Of a DNA stretch of 64,000 nucleotides, positions 7,381-17,685 are shown piece after piece. The position numbers and the translations under genes are program-made. The notes beneath the pieces are model-generated. The model was given only the letters and a program-made list of their open reading frames with translations. It was not told the origin of the DNA and did no database searches. Each line of letters opens with the position of its first letter. Positions within the stretch are counted from its first letter, which is position 1. The DNA comes from Arthrobacter sp. Soil762 (GTDB lineage Bacteria; Actinomycetota; Actinomycetes; Actinomycetales; Micrococcaceae): positions 2,659-66,658 of the forward strand of contig NZ_LMSG01000012.1 in NCBI RefSeq assembly GCF_001428335.1, read 5' to 3'.

Positions 7381-8603
7381 CAGCGCGGCTCCAGCAGCGC
7401 CGCGACGTCGTACCCTGCCCGGGAAAACTTCTCCGCCGCGGGCATGGAGTTGGCCCGCGGCTGCAGCTGGCCGTCCTCCATGGCGAAAACCATGGAGGAT
7501 TCGATGATGCCGTTTTCCACCCGCCGGCCGAGGGAAAGGATCTCGGTTACTTGGCGGCGGCCGTTGGCGTGCCGGCTGCAGTGGACCACGAGGTCGATGC
7601 AGGATGCCACAGTGGGGACAACGAAGGCAGACGAGATATTTTCACCGGCGAGTAGCGGAAGGGTGCAGATCTTGGTCACAGCGTCGTGGGCTGAGTTTGC
7701 ATGGACGGTGCACATCCCCGGAAGTCCACTGTTTAAGGCGATCAGCATGTCCAGGCTTTCCGCTTCCCGTACCTCTCCCACCACGAGTCTGTCCGGGCGC
7801 ATCCGGAGGGCTTCCTTTACAAGCCTGCGCAGTGGGATCTCGCCTTCGCCTTCGAGGTTAGGCTGCCTGCATTGGAGTCCGACGACGTCCCTGAGCGGGA
7901 ACTGAAGTTCGAAGATTTCCTCGACCGTAATGACGCGCTCACGGCTGCCGATGCTCGCGGCCAGGCAGTTGAGCATGGTGGTCTTGCCCGCCTGGGTTGA
8001 GCCCGACACGAGGATGTTCAGTCCGCTGGACACCGCTGCACCGAGGAAACGGGCAGACTGAGGTGTCAGGGTTCCAAGCTCGACCAGGTGCTCCAGGCGG
8101 CTGGCCTTCACCACGAACTTGCGAATATTCACGGCCCAGTGCCTGCGGGTGACATCTGGAATGACTACGTGGAGTCTCGAACCATCAGGCAAGGCTGCGT
8201 CCACGAAGGGCGATGACATGTCCAGGCGGCGGCCGGAACTCTTCAACATGCGTTCCACGAGATCGCGGACCTGCTGGTCCGTGAGGCTGAGTGAGGTCAG
8301 TTCCGACTCGCCGTTCCTGGCGACGTAGATTTCGTTGGGCGCGTTGATCCAGACTTCCTCGATAGTCGGATCGTCCAGCAACGGCTGGAGGACACCGAAG
8401 CCGGCCACCGCATCAAAGACAAACCTGCGTGCGGCCTCCAGCGGACCAATCGGAGGGAGCGGCCCCATCAGGGCCCGTTCGTCGTAGTCGCTGACAGCCG
8501 CCTCGACGAGACGACGGACCTCGCCCGCCTGCCTCAGCGGGTCAAGACCCCGACGGCGGATCAGCTCGCGGACTTCATCTTCCACGATTCGCACAGCGTC
8601 CAA
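7380..8603 (-). CDS. cpaF: CpaF/TadA-family secretion ATPase
   Basis: The 407-residue hexameric traffic ATPase would power pilus assembly at the inner membrane. Visible motifs are a Walker A loop GSTQAGKTT (residues 201-209), an Asp-box-like/Walker B region around RPDRLVVGEVREAES, and a His-box-like stretch MCTVHANSAHDAVTKI. The N-terminal domain (about 60-170) has the usual VWINAPNEIYV start of CpaF proteins. It starts with TTG at 8603; GGGA lies a few bases upstream and no better in-frame start is nearby. First gene of the cpaF-tadB-tadC operon. CpaB/CpaE-like partners occur only 40 kb away in this window. Confidence 0.88.
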   Translation of the reverse strand: MDAVRIVEDEVRELIRRRGLDPLRQAGEVRRLVEAAVSDYDERALMGPLPPIGPLEAARRFVFDAVAGFGVLQPLLDDPTIEEVWINAPNEIYVARNGESELTSLSLTDQQVRDLVERMLKSSGRRLDMSSPFVDAALPDGSRLHVVIPDVTRRHWAVNIRKFVVKASRLEHLVELGTLTPQSARFLGAAVSSGLNILVSGSTQAGKTTMLNCLAASIGSRERVITVEEIFELQFPLRDVVGLQCRQPNLEGEGEIPLRRLVKEALRMRPDRLVVGEVREAESLDMLIALNSGLPGMCTVHANSAHDAVTKICTLPLLAGENISSAFVVPTVASCIDLVVHCSRHANGRRQVTEILSLGRRVENGIIESSMVFAMEDGQLQPRANSMPAAEKFSRAGYDVAALLEPR

Positions 8604-8804
8604 GTTGTTCCCAATACAACTGCCGCCCCCGGCGGAGGCAGTTCAACTGGGTACAGCCTAGGGAGCGTATCGCACGCCGCCAAGTCAAATTCGCAACACT
8701 GTGGATAAGTATCCGTAACCGCATACCTTGTGACGGATAATGTGGCGACGGCAACGAGGTGCGGAGCCGTTTTTGAAATCAACTACAGGCCTCTTGGGGG
8801 AAGA

Positions 8805-9527
8805 ATGAAAAATTTGCGTGCAGGACTGGCGTCGCTGGCAGTCGCAGGCTCTTTGGTGTTATCTGGCGTCGGAATACCCGCCGTTGCCGCCGACCCTTCC
8901 GTGGGCGGTGCTATCGGGGTCAAATACTATTCGATCGGCGGACCATCTTCTCAGTTGGGACGGTCCGTAAGCAGCGAGTTTCCAACTTCCGGCGGAGCCA
9001 TGCAGAGGTTTCAAGGGGGGATTATTTTTTGGTCACCCGTCGGAGGAGCACATCCGTTATGGGGGGCAATCGAAAATAAATGGTATGTCGGCCACGATGC
9101 TGGCTGGCCCATCCGAGACGAGGAATCACTGGGCGGCGGCGCAATTGCCCAACACTTCACAAACGGAACGATGTACTACACACCACAAATCGGTCTTCAC
9201 TACATCGGAGCAGGGATACGCGAGGCCTGGTGGAACAAGGGCGGCCAGACTGGCGTTGCCGGCTATCCAGTATCCGACGAAGGCTACTGGTATGCAGGCG
9301 GCGCCGTACAGACCTTCCAAGGCGGTACCTTCTACTTCACGCCCCAGTACGGGACCCGGTTACTGCAGGGAGCGATCCGGTGGGAGTACGAAACCAGCGG
9401 AGGATACTTCTATATGGGGCGTCCCGTGACCGACGAGTACGCCGCAAATGCAAGCACTCGGGCGCAGCGCTTCGAAGATGGCATCATCTACTGGTCCAAC
9501 GGAAGAACCTGGACCGAACGGTACTAG
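8805..9527 (+). CDS. secreted LGFP-repeat wall protein
   Basis: ATG at 8805 is chosen because GGGGGAAGA sits directly upstream and a signal peptide follows (MKNLRAGLASLAVAGSLVLS, predicted cleavage after about residue 28, AVAA-D). The mature 210 or so residues are made of about four tandem LGFP-type repeats with the signature QRFQGG-x-(I/F)-W or QTFQGGTFYF and a GYPVSDE-like turn. LGFP repeats occur in actinobacterial extracellular proteins and are thought to hold them to the cell wall. No enzymatic domain is attached. It is divergent from cpaF and ends at a strong hairpin. Confidence 0.8.
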   Translation: MKNLRAGLASLAVAGSLVLSGVGIPAVAADPSVGGAIGVKYYSIGGPSSQLGRSVSSEFPTSGGAMQRFQGGIIFWSPVGGAHPLWGAIENKWYVGHDAGWPIRDEESLGGGAIAQHFTNGTMYYTPQIGLHYIGAGIREAWWNKGGQTGVAGYPVSDEGYWYAGGAVQTFQGGTFYFTPQYGTRLLQGAIRWEYETSGGYFYMGRPVTDEYAANASTRAQRFEDGIIYWSNGRTWTERY

Positions 9528-9548
9528 AGGTAGAGGGTTAGGTGACAA

Positions 9549-9582
9549 AAACCTTCGGCCGCCTAACGGCGGCCGAAGGTTT
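9549..9582. terminator. perfect 15-bp hairpin after LGFP gene
   Basis: Arms 9549-9563 and 9568-9582 (core CCTTCGGCCGCC) pair without mismatch around a TAAC loop, 21 bases after the stop. Outer GGTGA/TCACC bases could extend it. There is no U tract. Confidence 0.85.
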
Positions 9583-9849
9583 CATCACCCCCTTGCCAGC
9601 CACACACCAGGCAGGCGACCCGGGGACCATGGGCACGAACATAGAGGGATTAGCAGCAATGAAGCCCTTCTTGCCCCGACACAGGACCCCCGACAGCGGT
9701 ACGTCGGCGGGTACCGGTAAGGCGTCCGCATTATCCGCTGATCAGCCCCAACTACGGTTAGGGCAAACAGATCGCTCCGGGACGAGGAGGCACCGGGCAT
9801 GCGGCGTCACCACGCTACGACCCACAGCGAGCGGTCGAAAATCACATTA
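9583..9849. other. non-coding stretch before the GH25 gene
   Basis: No convincing gene is visible. Open frames here lack a ribosome binding site and have no recognisable domain. The stretch probably includes the 5' region of the downstream lysozyme gene. Confidence 0.4.
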
Positions 9850-9890
9850 GTAACAACTGAACCACTGGTTCCTCTGGTAACAGAGTGTTA
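9850..9890 (+). promoter_or_regulatory. GTAACA repeats upstream of the GH25-LGFP gene
   Basis: GTAACA occurs at 9850-9855 and again at 9877-9882. The second copy begins the inverted repeat TAACAGAGTGTTA (9878-9890). MtrA sites reported in other actinobacteria contain GTAAC-type repeats and lie before wall hydrolase genes, and mtrA itself is in this window. The link is inference from motif similarity only. Confidence 0.3.
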
Positions 9891-10005
9891 TGGTGGGCGC
9901 GTTAATCATCGAATACCACTGCCTGGTGCTTTCCCTGGGGGGAAATCACCTATGCAGCAACCAAATGAGCGCTCGGCGGAGCGCCACATTGTCTCCGGAG
10001 CAAAA

Positions 10006-11940
10006 ATGAAGCGGAACCTGTCTCAGTCCCGTCGCCCTGCGTTTATGTCGTTGGGGATAGCGCTTCTGGCTGCCACCCTGGTAGCTTGCCCGGGCCTAGT
10101 TGGCGTTGCATCCGCCACCGAACCTGCGCCTACCCCGACTGTGTCCGCTTCCGGGCCTGCTCCGACGCCGACTGCGTCCGCCGATACCGGTGCTGCTTCA
10201 GCGACTGTGTCACCGTTTCCCCCCGCTTCGACAACGCCCACTACTCCCGACGAAACAACTCCATCAGCGACGGCATCTGCCCAGGCGCCGTCAGAGGATG
10301 CAGTGTCGATGGCGGAAGCAGTTGGCGTCGGCGGAGCCGAAATGGGCCAGCGGTCCGCTCGCGTCACTTCGACCACTCCCTCCAATTCCGTTAGGCGGCT
10401 TAGCACGGAATCGTTGTCCACCGAAGGCACTTGGATGCCCACGTTTGGTGTTCAAGGACTGGACGTAAGCGGACACCAACCTAGTGTGGACTGGCAACAG
10501 CAGTGGAATATGGGTGCGCGCTTTGCCTATGTGAAGGCCAGCGAGGGCAACTACTTCACGAATGACTACTTCAACTCCCAGTACCAGGGATCGCGCAACG
10601 TCGGCATGATCCGTGGCGCTTACCACTTCGCAGTCCCCAACTGGTCCTCCGGTGCCGACCAGGCTCGCTTCTTTGTGCAAAACGGCGGTGGCTGGTCTGC
10701 CGACGGTTACACCATGCCGCCGGTGCTGGACTTCGAGTTCAATCCTTACGAAGGCCGAACGATCAACGGCTTTTACTTCGGTAATACCTGCTACAACATG
10801 TCGCCGGGGCAACTCCAGTCCTGGGTTATGGATTTTGGCAACACTATGTTGTCGCTGACTGGCCGCCTGCCGGTCATTTATACCAACACAAGCTGGTGGA
10901 ACCAGTGCCTAACTAATCCTTCAGGCTTCGGCGACTACCCCCTCTGGATCGCGGCCTACCCCAGCTCTGCAACGAATAATGCAGGCCCAGTTCCTACTGC
11001 GAGCTGGAGCAGTTACAGCATATGGCAGTACAGCAGTACCGGGCCGTTCGCCGGTGATTCGAATGTGTGGGATGGCGACTATGCGAGTTTGCAGCGATTT
11101 GCCCGGGCGGGCAGCGGCGTCGACGAAGCGTTTAGCCGTGAATACCAAGCGTCCAGCACATGGCTTGGAAACGCATGGGGACCTATTGCCTGCGGCTTGG
11201 TAAACAACGGGTGTTATCAGATTTACCAAGGTGGGTCGATCCAGTGGTCGCCCGCTTCGGGAGCACATTCAGTCCGGGACGGGGCGATACGCGGGACGTA
11301 CCAAAGGACGGGATCAGAAAACGGACCTTTGGGATACCCCGTTGTAGGACCAGAAATATGTGGACTTAAGGGCGGCGGCTGCTACCAGATGTTTCAGGGA
11401 GGCGCCATCATCTGGACCGGCACGGGTATCCAGATCAGCCCTGCGGGCCCAATCCGCGACCGCTACGCAGCGATGGGCTTCGAAAACGGAGTTCTGGGCT
11501 ACCCGACTTCGGGCCAGGTTTGCGGATATGTAGCTTCAGGATGTGTCCAGACGTTCCAGGGAGGTGACATCTACTGGTCTCCCTCATCCGGAGCCTACGC
11601 CGTCACTGCAGGTGCGATCCGTGCAAGCTTCCAGCGGCTTGGTTCCGAGAATGGCCAGACTGGTTATCCGGTCAGCAACGAAGTATGTGGCTTGAAGAAC
11701 GGCGGTTGCTACCAGTTCTTCCAGGGCGGCTCAATGATCTGGTCGTCCACGACTGGAGCCCACTTCAGCCCCTTCGGATCGATCCGGTACGTGTGGGCGA
11801 CTCAGAACTTCGAAAACGGTTGGCTCGGATATCCCTACACTGACGAATACTGCAGCTCTTCAGGTGAATGTCGGCAGGACTTCCAGGGAGGGTCACTGAT
11901 CTGGACTCCAACCACCGGGGTGAACGTCTACCGTCGCTAG
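10006..11940 (+). CDS. secreted GH25 lysozyme with five LGFP repeats
   Basis: ATG at 10006 has GGAG five bases upstream and begins a clear signal peptide (MKRNLSQSRRPAFMSLGIAL, cleavage near ASA-TEP). An alternative ATG at 9952 would add 18 residues. A Pro/Thr/Ser linker (residues about 35-140) precedes a glycosyl hydrolase 25 domain (about 147-355). Its hallmarks are the start GLDVSGHQPSVDW, VKASEG, and the acidic strand LDFEFNP with the catalytic Asp-x-Glu. This is the Cellosyl-type muramidase fold that cuts peptidoglycan between MurNAc and GlcNAc. About five LGFP repeats (370-644) follow, with paired Cys residues (CGL...GCYQ) and QGG-x-I-W cores, probably anchoring the enzyme to the wall. 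Confidence 0.88.
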   Translation: MKRNLSQSRRPAFMSLGIALLAATLVACPGLVGVASATEPAPTPTVSASGPAPTPTASADTGAASATVSPFPPASTTPTTPDETTPSATASAQAPSEDAVSMAEAVGVGGAEMGQRSARVTSTTPSNSVRRLSTESLSTEGTWMPTFGVQGLDVSGHQPSVDWQQQWNMGARFAYVKASEGNYFTNDYFNSQYQGSRNVGMIRGAYHFAVPNWSSGADQARFFVQNGGGWSADGYTMPPVLDFEFNPYEGRTINGFYFGNTCYNMSPGQLQSWVMDFGNTMLSLTGRLPVIYTNTSWWNQCLTNPSGFGDYPLWIAAYPSSATNNAGPVPTASWSSYSIWQYSSTGPFAGDSNVWDGDYASLQRFARAGSGVDEAFSREYQASSTWLGNAWGPIACGLVNNGCYQIYQGGSIQWSPASGAHSVRDGAIRGTYQRTGSENGPLGYPVVGPEICGLKGGGCYQMFQGGAIIWTGTGIQISPAGPIRDRYAAMGFENGVLGYPTSGQVCGYVASGCVQTFQGGDIYWSPSSGAYAVTAGAIRASFQRLGSENGQTGYPVSNEVCGLKNGGCYQFFQGGSMIWSSTTGAHFSPFGSIRYVWATQNFENGWLGYPYTDEYCSSSGECRQDFQGGSLIWTPTTGVNVYRR

Positions 11941-12062
11941 CCGTTGCTGAGCGCGGCGTCCCATGGTGTTGCTTGGCAGCCCTCTGGCGGAAGTAGCCGG
12001 GCTGGCCTTGAGACTCACCAGCAACTCTAGCGGCGACTCAAGGCCTCGGAACTTACAGCTAA

Positions 12063-12109
12063 TGGATAGGCGTGTCTATACGACTTTGTTGTAAAGACAC
12101 GCCTATCCA
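12063..12109. terminator. perfect 15-bp hairpin between convergent genes
   Basis: Arms 12063-12077 and 12095-12109 (core GGATAGGCGTGTCT) are perfectly complementary with a 17-base loop. It lies between the end of the GH25 gene and the end of rmlCD, so it can serve both strands. Confidence 0.75.
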
Positions 12110-12227
12110 AAGGCAGTGTAACCAGAGCCATATTCAGCCAATAGCGACGGTCTCGGCTGGACTCACGACACGGCGAACCCGCGGCCTATCACTGCTGTGG
12201 GCGAGGACCCATCGATGCTGGGATGAT

Positions 12228-13658
12228 CTATCGTTCTTCTTGAGATCGGAGCCCTCGGACATACTCTTCCAAGGCTTCTTTCGAATTCCGCGCAATGTAA
12301 CCCTGCGAAGCGATTTTGCTGAGATCGAGCGTGCTGTTGAGCGGCCTCGGGGCGGCCTCTTTATCTCTGAAGTACTCAGCTGTGCTCACGCCCGTCACAG
12401 CTTGCCCGCTTACGCCGAGCAACTCATAAACCACAGCCGCGATGTCTGCCCAAGTCTGTGGCGCCCCATCGTTGGTCAAGTTGTAGGTTCCATAAGTAGT
12501 GCCGCTTTCAAGGAGGTGCCTAATCCCTGACGCTATGTCTGCGGCGAAACTTAATCGACCCGTCTGATCATTGACAACGGATGGTTTGACTCCGCGCAAG
12601 GCCAGATTCGCCATGGTCTTCACAAAGTTGTTTCCGTCACCAATTACCCAACTGGTCCGCACGATGTAGTGCCGCGGCACCACACTGACTATCGCGTCGC
12701 CTGCTGCCTTCGTCTGGCCATACACACCCAACGGCGTGAACGGTTCGCCTTCGTCATGAGCATCTCGGCCGCCGTCGAACACATAATCGGAAGAGACATG
12801 TACCAGAGTGAGGTCATGCTCGACGGCGGTCCTCGCTAGGTGTGACACCGCTGAAACGTTGACTGCCCAAGCTGCCGCCCTGCCTGCTGTGGTCTCCGCG
12901 TTGTCCACGGCAGTGTATGCAGCCGCGTTAATGATGGTGGAATAGTTCTTCCAGTTCAGGGCCTTGTAGGCGTCCTCGTTGCCGAGGTCGAATTCTGCGC
13001 GACCAGCAAATTCGACTGATTCGTCACCGTCATAGAGCTCCCGGAGTGCTTTGCCGAGCTGTCCATCGGCGCCTACTACCAGTATCTTCTTCCCTGGCAT
13101 TGGGACCACGTCTGCCAGCCTTGGGTGGGCTTTGTCCTTATCGGAAAGTTCGGCCAGCTCCAAGGAGATGGGCCACTGTATGGCCGATGTCTCATCCGCC
13201 AGATTCAGGAACGTGTACTGACCTTGTGCTTCAGCAGACCAGTGATCGTTGACCAGATATGTATAGGCGGTGTTGTCCTCGAGGGTCTGGAACGCGTTGC
13301 CTACTCCGCGGGGGATGAAGATTGCTTGGCTGGCATCCATCACCGCGGTGAAAACGGTGCCAAAGGACGGGCCTTCGCGGAGGTCAACCCAGGCGCCAAA
13401 AATGCGTCCTGTGGCGACAGAGATGAACTTGTCCCACGGCTCGGCATGAATCCCGCGGGTGGTTCCAGCCTTCTCATTGAAGGAGATGTTGTTCTGCACC
13501 GGTCGGAAGTCGGGCAGGCCCAGAGACACCATCTTCTCCCGCTGCCAGTTCTCCTTAAACCAGCCACGATTGTCCCCGTGCACCGGAAGGTCATAGAGGA
13601 CAACTCCTGGAATCGGGGTCTCGCGAGCGGTCAGTTTTTTCGAGAAGTCGATCGACAT
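12228..13658 (-). CDS. rmlCD: fused dTDP-4-dehydrorhamnose 3,5-epimerase/reductase
   Basis: The 476-residue protein joins two steps of dTDP-L-rhamnose synthesis. Residues 1 to about 185 are an RmlC cupin (DNRGWFKENW, catalytic-region RGIHAEPWDKF, FIPRGVGNAFQ). Residues about 192-476 are RmlD, an SDR reductase with the dinucleotide-binding GADGQLG, the VSSDYVFDG strand and the YGQTK catalytic Tyr-Lys pair. Standalone RmlC and RmlD are each of this size, so both halves are complete. It follows rmlB by three bases and is co-transcribed with it. The product feeds rhamnosyl wall polymers. Such fusions are known in some actinobacteria. Confidence 0.92.
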   Translation of the reverse strand: MSIDFSKKLTARETPIPGVVLYDLPVHGDNRGWFKENWQREKMVSLGLPDFRPVQNNISFNEKAGTTRGIHAEPWDKFISVATGRIFGAWVDLREGPSFGTVFTAVMDASQAIFIPRGVGNAFQTLEDNTAYTYLVNDHWSAEAQGQYTFLNLADETSAIQWPISLELAELSDKDKAHPRLADVVPMPGKKILVVGADGQLGKALRELYDGDESVEFAGRAEFDLGNEDAYKALNWKNYSTIINAAAYTAVDNAETTAGRAAAWAVNVSAVSHLARTAVEHDLTLVHVSSDYVFDGGRDAHDEGEPFTPLGVYGQTKAAGDAIVSVVPRHYIVRTSWVIGDGNNFVKTMANLALRGVKPSVVNDQTGRLSFAADIASGIRHLLESGTTYGTYNLTNDGAPQTWADIAAVVYELLGVSGQAVTGVSTAEYFRDKEAAPRPLNSTLDLSKIASQGYIARNSKEALEEYVRGLRSQEER

Positions 13659-13661
13659 CGT

Positions 13662-14669
<1,008 letters not shown>

Positions 14670-14729
14670 TTACCTGCTAGCCCGCAAGCCCCGGTTTACA
14701 TGGCTCCGGCCGCGGGCGCTGTCCCTGAC

Positions 14730-16032
14730 TCAGTACCCGGGCGCCGGCGGATAGCCGTAGTACTGCTCGAGTGTGCTGATACCGCGGTGGCGCATATCCC
14801 GGCCACGCCCTTGCCCGCGTAATGCAGGTGCCAGGGTTCGTACGCTAGCCCGTCCACGACGTCAGCCCGTCGGGGTAGCGGACGATGAAACCGAACTCAT
14901 GGGCGCGGCTGGCCGCGAACCGGCCCGCAGGCGTGGTGGCAAAGCATTCCTGCAGCCCACAGCCACCATCAGGGTTTCCGATGTCCACAGCCAGGCCGCT
15001 CTGGTGCTCCGAGAATCCGGCGCGTGCTGAAATAGTGTCGGCACTGGCCTGGCCGTAGAGGGCCACGTAACTGTTGTAGAGAGAAGCCTGATCGACGTAA
15101 CTGCGGAAGCCGCTGACCACGGTGACCGGGATGCCGGAGGCTGAGGCGGCGTCAGCGAACTGCCAGAAGGCTAGGGCCATCTGGTATCGAAGATAGCGCC
15201 CGCCCACATTCACCAGATCCGAGGGCGCGTAATCAATGGGTGAGAGAGGATTACGCTTATTGATTACCCGCTGGTACTCCCCAGCCTGACTGTAGGTGAC
15301 GGTGACGCCGGTGGCCGGCTGCCAGGTCTTGGAGCCGCCCTGGAAGTTCTGGGTGCAGCTGCCGTCCACGGCGCATGTCTCGTCGCTGACCGGGAAGCCC
15401 AGCGGGCCGTCTTCCCAGCCGAGGCTTCCCCAGACGTAGTCGATGGAGCCCCCAGTGGCGTAGGCGCCGATACCAGGGGCCCAGTGGATCTGGCCGCCCT
15501 CGAAGCTCTGGTAGCAGCCGCCCGCGGCCAGCCCGCAGACCTCGGCAGCGAGAGGATACCGCAGGGCACCTGATTCAAAGCCACCGGCCGCCCACCGGTT
15601 CCGAATGGCTCCCCAGGTGGTGGGCTGCGCTCCGGTGTCCGGGGACCAATGGATCTGGCCGCCCTCGAAGCTCTGGTAGCAGCCGCCGCCGCGCAGTCCA
15701 CAGAACTCGTCTGATACCGGATAGCCCAGGCGGCCGCGTTCCCAGCCCTGTTGCTGTCAACGGACTCCTATGGCGCCGTACGTTGCCATGGCACCGGTAG
15801 CCGGCGTCCAGTGGATCTGCCCGCGCTGGAAGTCCTTGTAACAGCCACCGGCGGGCAGCCCGCACGTCTCGTCGCTCATAGCCGCACCGAGTGTTCCACC
15901 GGCTCCTCCCAACACCTGGTACTTCGCCTCGATAGGTGTGACGGCCGACGCCGGGGCGGTCCCCAGGAGCACGGCAAGAAGGGCCAACAGGGTCATCACA
16001 GCAGAGAATTCGGTAAAACGCGAGCGCTTTAT
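14730..16032 (-). pseudogene. LGFP-repeat D,D-carboxypeptidase (VanY-type), multiply disrupted
   Basis: One ancestral reading can be followed: signal peptide, about four LGFP repeats, then a VanY/DacB-type peptidase. It has at least three lesions. TGA at 15757-15759 interrupts a repeat where its pattern calls for Trp (GVR-stop-QQQGWERGRLGYP). Near 14845-14860 the frame shifts, so YEPWHLHY, which carries the last zinc ligand, is out of frame. A missing G near 14798 shifts it again before the ending GYPPAPGY (stop at 14730-14732). The natural start also seems lost: ATA at 16030-16032 stands where MKRSRF would begin, leaving only GTG at 15999 and a signal peptide without its basic N-region. Both G-to-A changes fit decay. 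SEHQSGLAVD, the other zinc-binding motif, is intact. Confidence 0.82.
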
Positions 16033-16331
16033 GATTGCCTAACTGATTAGGGGTGGGGGCTCCTGTTTGGGCGGCCAGACCCGGGAGCGCGCACTGCGTT
16101 GTGCGACCGTGCAGCAAATTCTAGTAGCTCCGGAACAGCAGTTACACTTGTTGCCGGCGCCTTGCAAAGTACGGGCGCGAAACGTTCGACATTCCGCAAC
16201 GAGGACCGGCAGGTCACGAAAAATCTGAGCAAATGAGCGAGGACACACAGGGGACTGAGCCAAGGAGCTTACCGTAAGATCGAAAGGCACCTGGGAAACC
16301 CCGGTCTTCGCGTCGCCACGGAAAGCCCCAC
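16033..16331. other. intergenic region before flippase-like gene
   Basis: About 300 bases between the peptidase pseudogene and the divergent polysaccharide gene. I see no gene or strong hairpin; promoters for both directions presumably lie here. Confidence 0.4.
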
Positions 16332-17648
16332 ATGAATTTGCCTTGGAAAAAGCCCGCCACCGTACCGTCGATGCGGGCTGCCGAAGCTTCCATCGATCGG
16401 ACGATCAGTACCAAGAGCGCGTCCGGGGTGGGCGCCGCTTCCATCGTGGCAGCGGCTGCAGGTTTTGTGGTCCTGGTTATTGCCGGAAATCACCTGCGCC
16501 CGGAAGAGTACGCACAATTCAGCGTGTTCTGGGGCGCGCTGTTCGGCGTTTTCGGCGTCCTCTCTGGCATTCAAAGCGAAACCACCCGCGCAGTACGCTC
16601 AGCCGAAACCCTTGGTGCCAATCATGTCGGGAACCGTCCGCACCCCACAGTGATGGCCAACGGGCTCCTCGTGGGAACCATCCTTGCCGTGCTGGTGGTG
16701 CTGTCCTCTTGGTTGTGGGCTCCTTCCGTGCTCGGCAGCAAGACCCCCTGGCTCCTGCCCACACTGGCTGTCGCAGCCATTGCCTACTCCGGGCATTCCG
16801 CACTTGCCGGCGCAGCTGCCGGAAGGCAGGACTGGACCCTTTACTCTAAACTGATGGGTGCTGAGGCGCTCGTTCGACTGGCCATCGTGGGTGCTGTGGT
16901 GCTTATCGGGGTCGGACTCCTTGGCCTGGAAGTTGCCTGTGCCCTGGCAGCCTTCCTCTGGCTGCTGTTCTTACTGTTGTCACCCGCGGCCCGGCGCGCC
17001 GCCGCCGCCCGCGCCGATGCGCCGAGCAGTGCCTACCTAAAGCAGACGGGACACGCCGTACTCTCGTCCAGTGCGACGGCAGCCTTGATCGTAGGTTTTC
17101 CGGTGATCCTCAGCTTTACCAGCACTACGGAGGAGTTGACTACCGCGGGCGGCCTACTGCTCGCCATCCAGCTCACCAGGGCACCGATCATGGTGCCGCT
17201 GCAGGCATTCCAGGGTGTTGCCATATCATCATTCGTCAATCAGCGCCATCGGGGCATCCGTGCGCTCGTCCGACCGGCGGCCCTATGTCTCGCCGTAGGT
17301 ATGGTTGGCGGCATCGGCGCCGGACTCCTCGGTCCTTGGCTGATGGAGTTGCTATTCCCGGGAAAGTACGACGTCCCTGCGTGGCTTTTGTCCACATTGA
17401 CCTTCGACGCCGCTCTGATGGCCATCCTGACGCTGACCGGTACCGCTGCTCTCGCCGTGGGCATGCACCGTGGTTACTCAGCGGGATGGGTCAGCGGCAC
17501 CGTCGTGAGCCTACTCTGCCTACTGCTTCCCCTTCCTCTGTCCGTCCGCACCGCGGTAGCGCTCGCCGCCGGACCCGCCGTTGGAGCGGCAATTCACGTC
17601 GCAGCCATTTTCCGCGGCGGTCGGACCGTTGCTACCGCGCACCCCTGA
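16332..17648 (+). CDS. polysaccharide flippase-like membrane protein (MOP superfamily)
   Basis: The 438-residue protein is hydrophobic throughout, with about 12-13 membrane segments beginning near residue 35 (GVGAASIVAAAAGFVVLVIA). The arrangement resembles Wzx/MurJ-type lipid-linked oligosaccharide flippases, including an early GxLxPEEYAQFS-like motif (NHLRPEEYAQFSVFWG) found in lipopolysaccharide biosynthesis proteins of actinobacteria. Probable role: moving a lipid-linked glycan, or supporting its export, at the cytoplasmic membrane. It starts a plus-strand run with three GT2 genes, DUF2304 and an epimerase, which fits. The transported substrate is unknown. Confidence 0.65.
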   Translation: MNLPWKKPATVPSMRAAEASIDRTISTKSASGVGAASIVAAAAGFVVLVIAGNHLRPEEYAQFSVFWGALFGVFGVLSGIQSETTRAVRSAETLGANHVGNRPHPTVMANGLLVGTILAVLVVLSSWLWAPSVLGSKTPWLLPTLAVAAIAYSGHSALAGAAAGRQDWTLYSKLMGAEALVRLAIVGAVVLIGVGLLGLEVACALAAFLWLLFLLLSPAARRAAAARADAPSSAYLKQTGHAVLSSSATAALIVGFPVILSFTSTTEELTTAGGLLLAIQLTRAPIMVPLQAFQGVAISSFVNQRHRGIRALVRPAALCLAVGMVGGIGAGLLGPWLMELLFPGKYDVPAWLLSTLTFDAALMAILTLTGTAALAVGMHRGYSAGWVSGTVVSLLCLLLPLPLSVRTAVALAAGPAVGAAIHVAAIFRGGRTVATAHP

Positions 17649-17685
17649 TTTATCTCCTCGACAAACTACAAGTGAAGGACGTCTA

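Noticed and set aside
9542..9850. Small open frame between the LGFP and GH25 genes
   Set aside because: It begins inside the terminator hairpin, has unusual amino acid content and no ribosome binding site.
15757..15759. TGA in the LGFP-VanY gene as a selenocysteine or read-through codon
   Set aside because: A repeat position that normally holds Trp, plus other frameshifts downstream, makes simple decay far more likely.
16039..16290. Minus-strand small frames before the flippase-like gene
   Set aside because: No start signal, no domain, biased composition.
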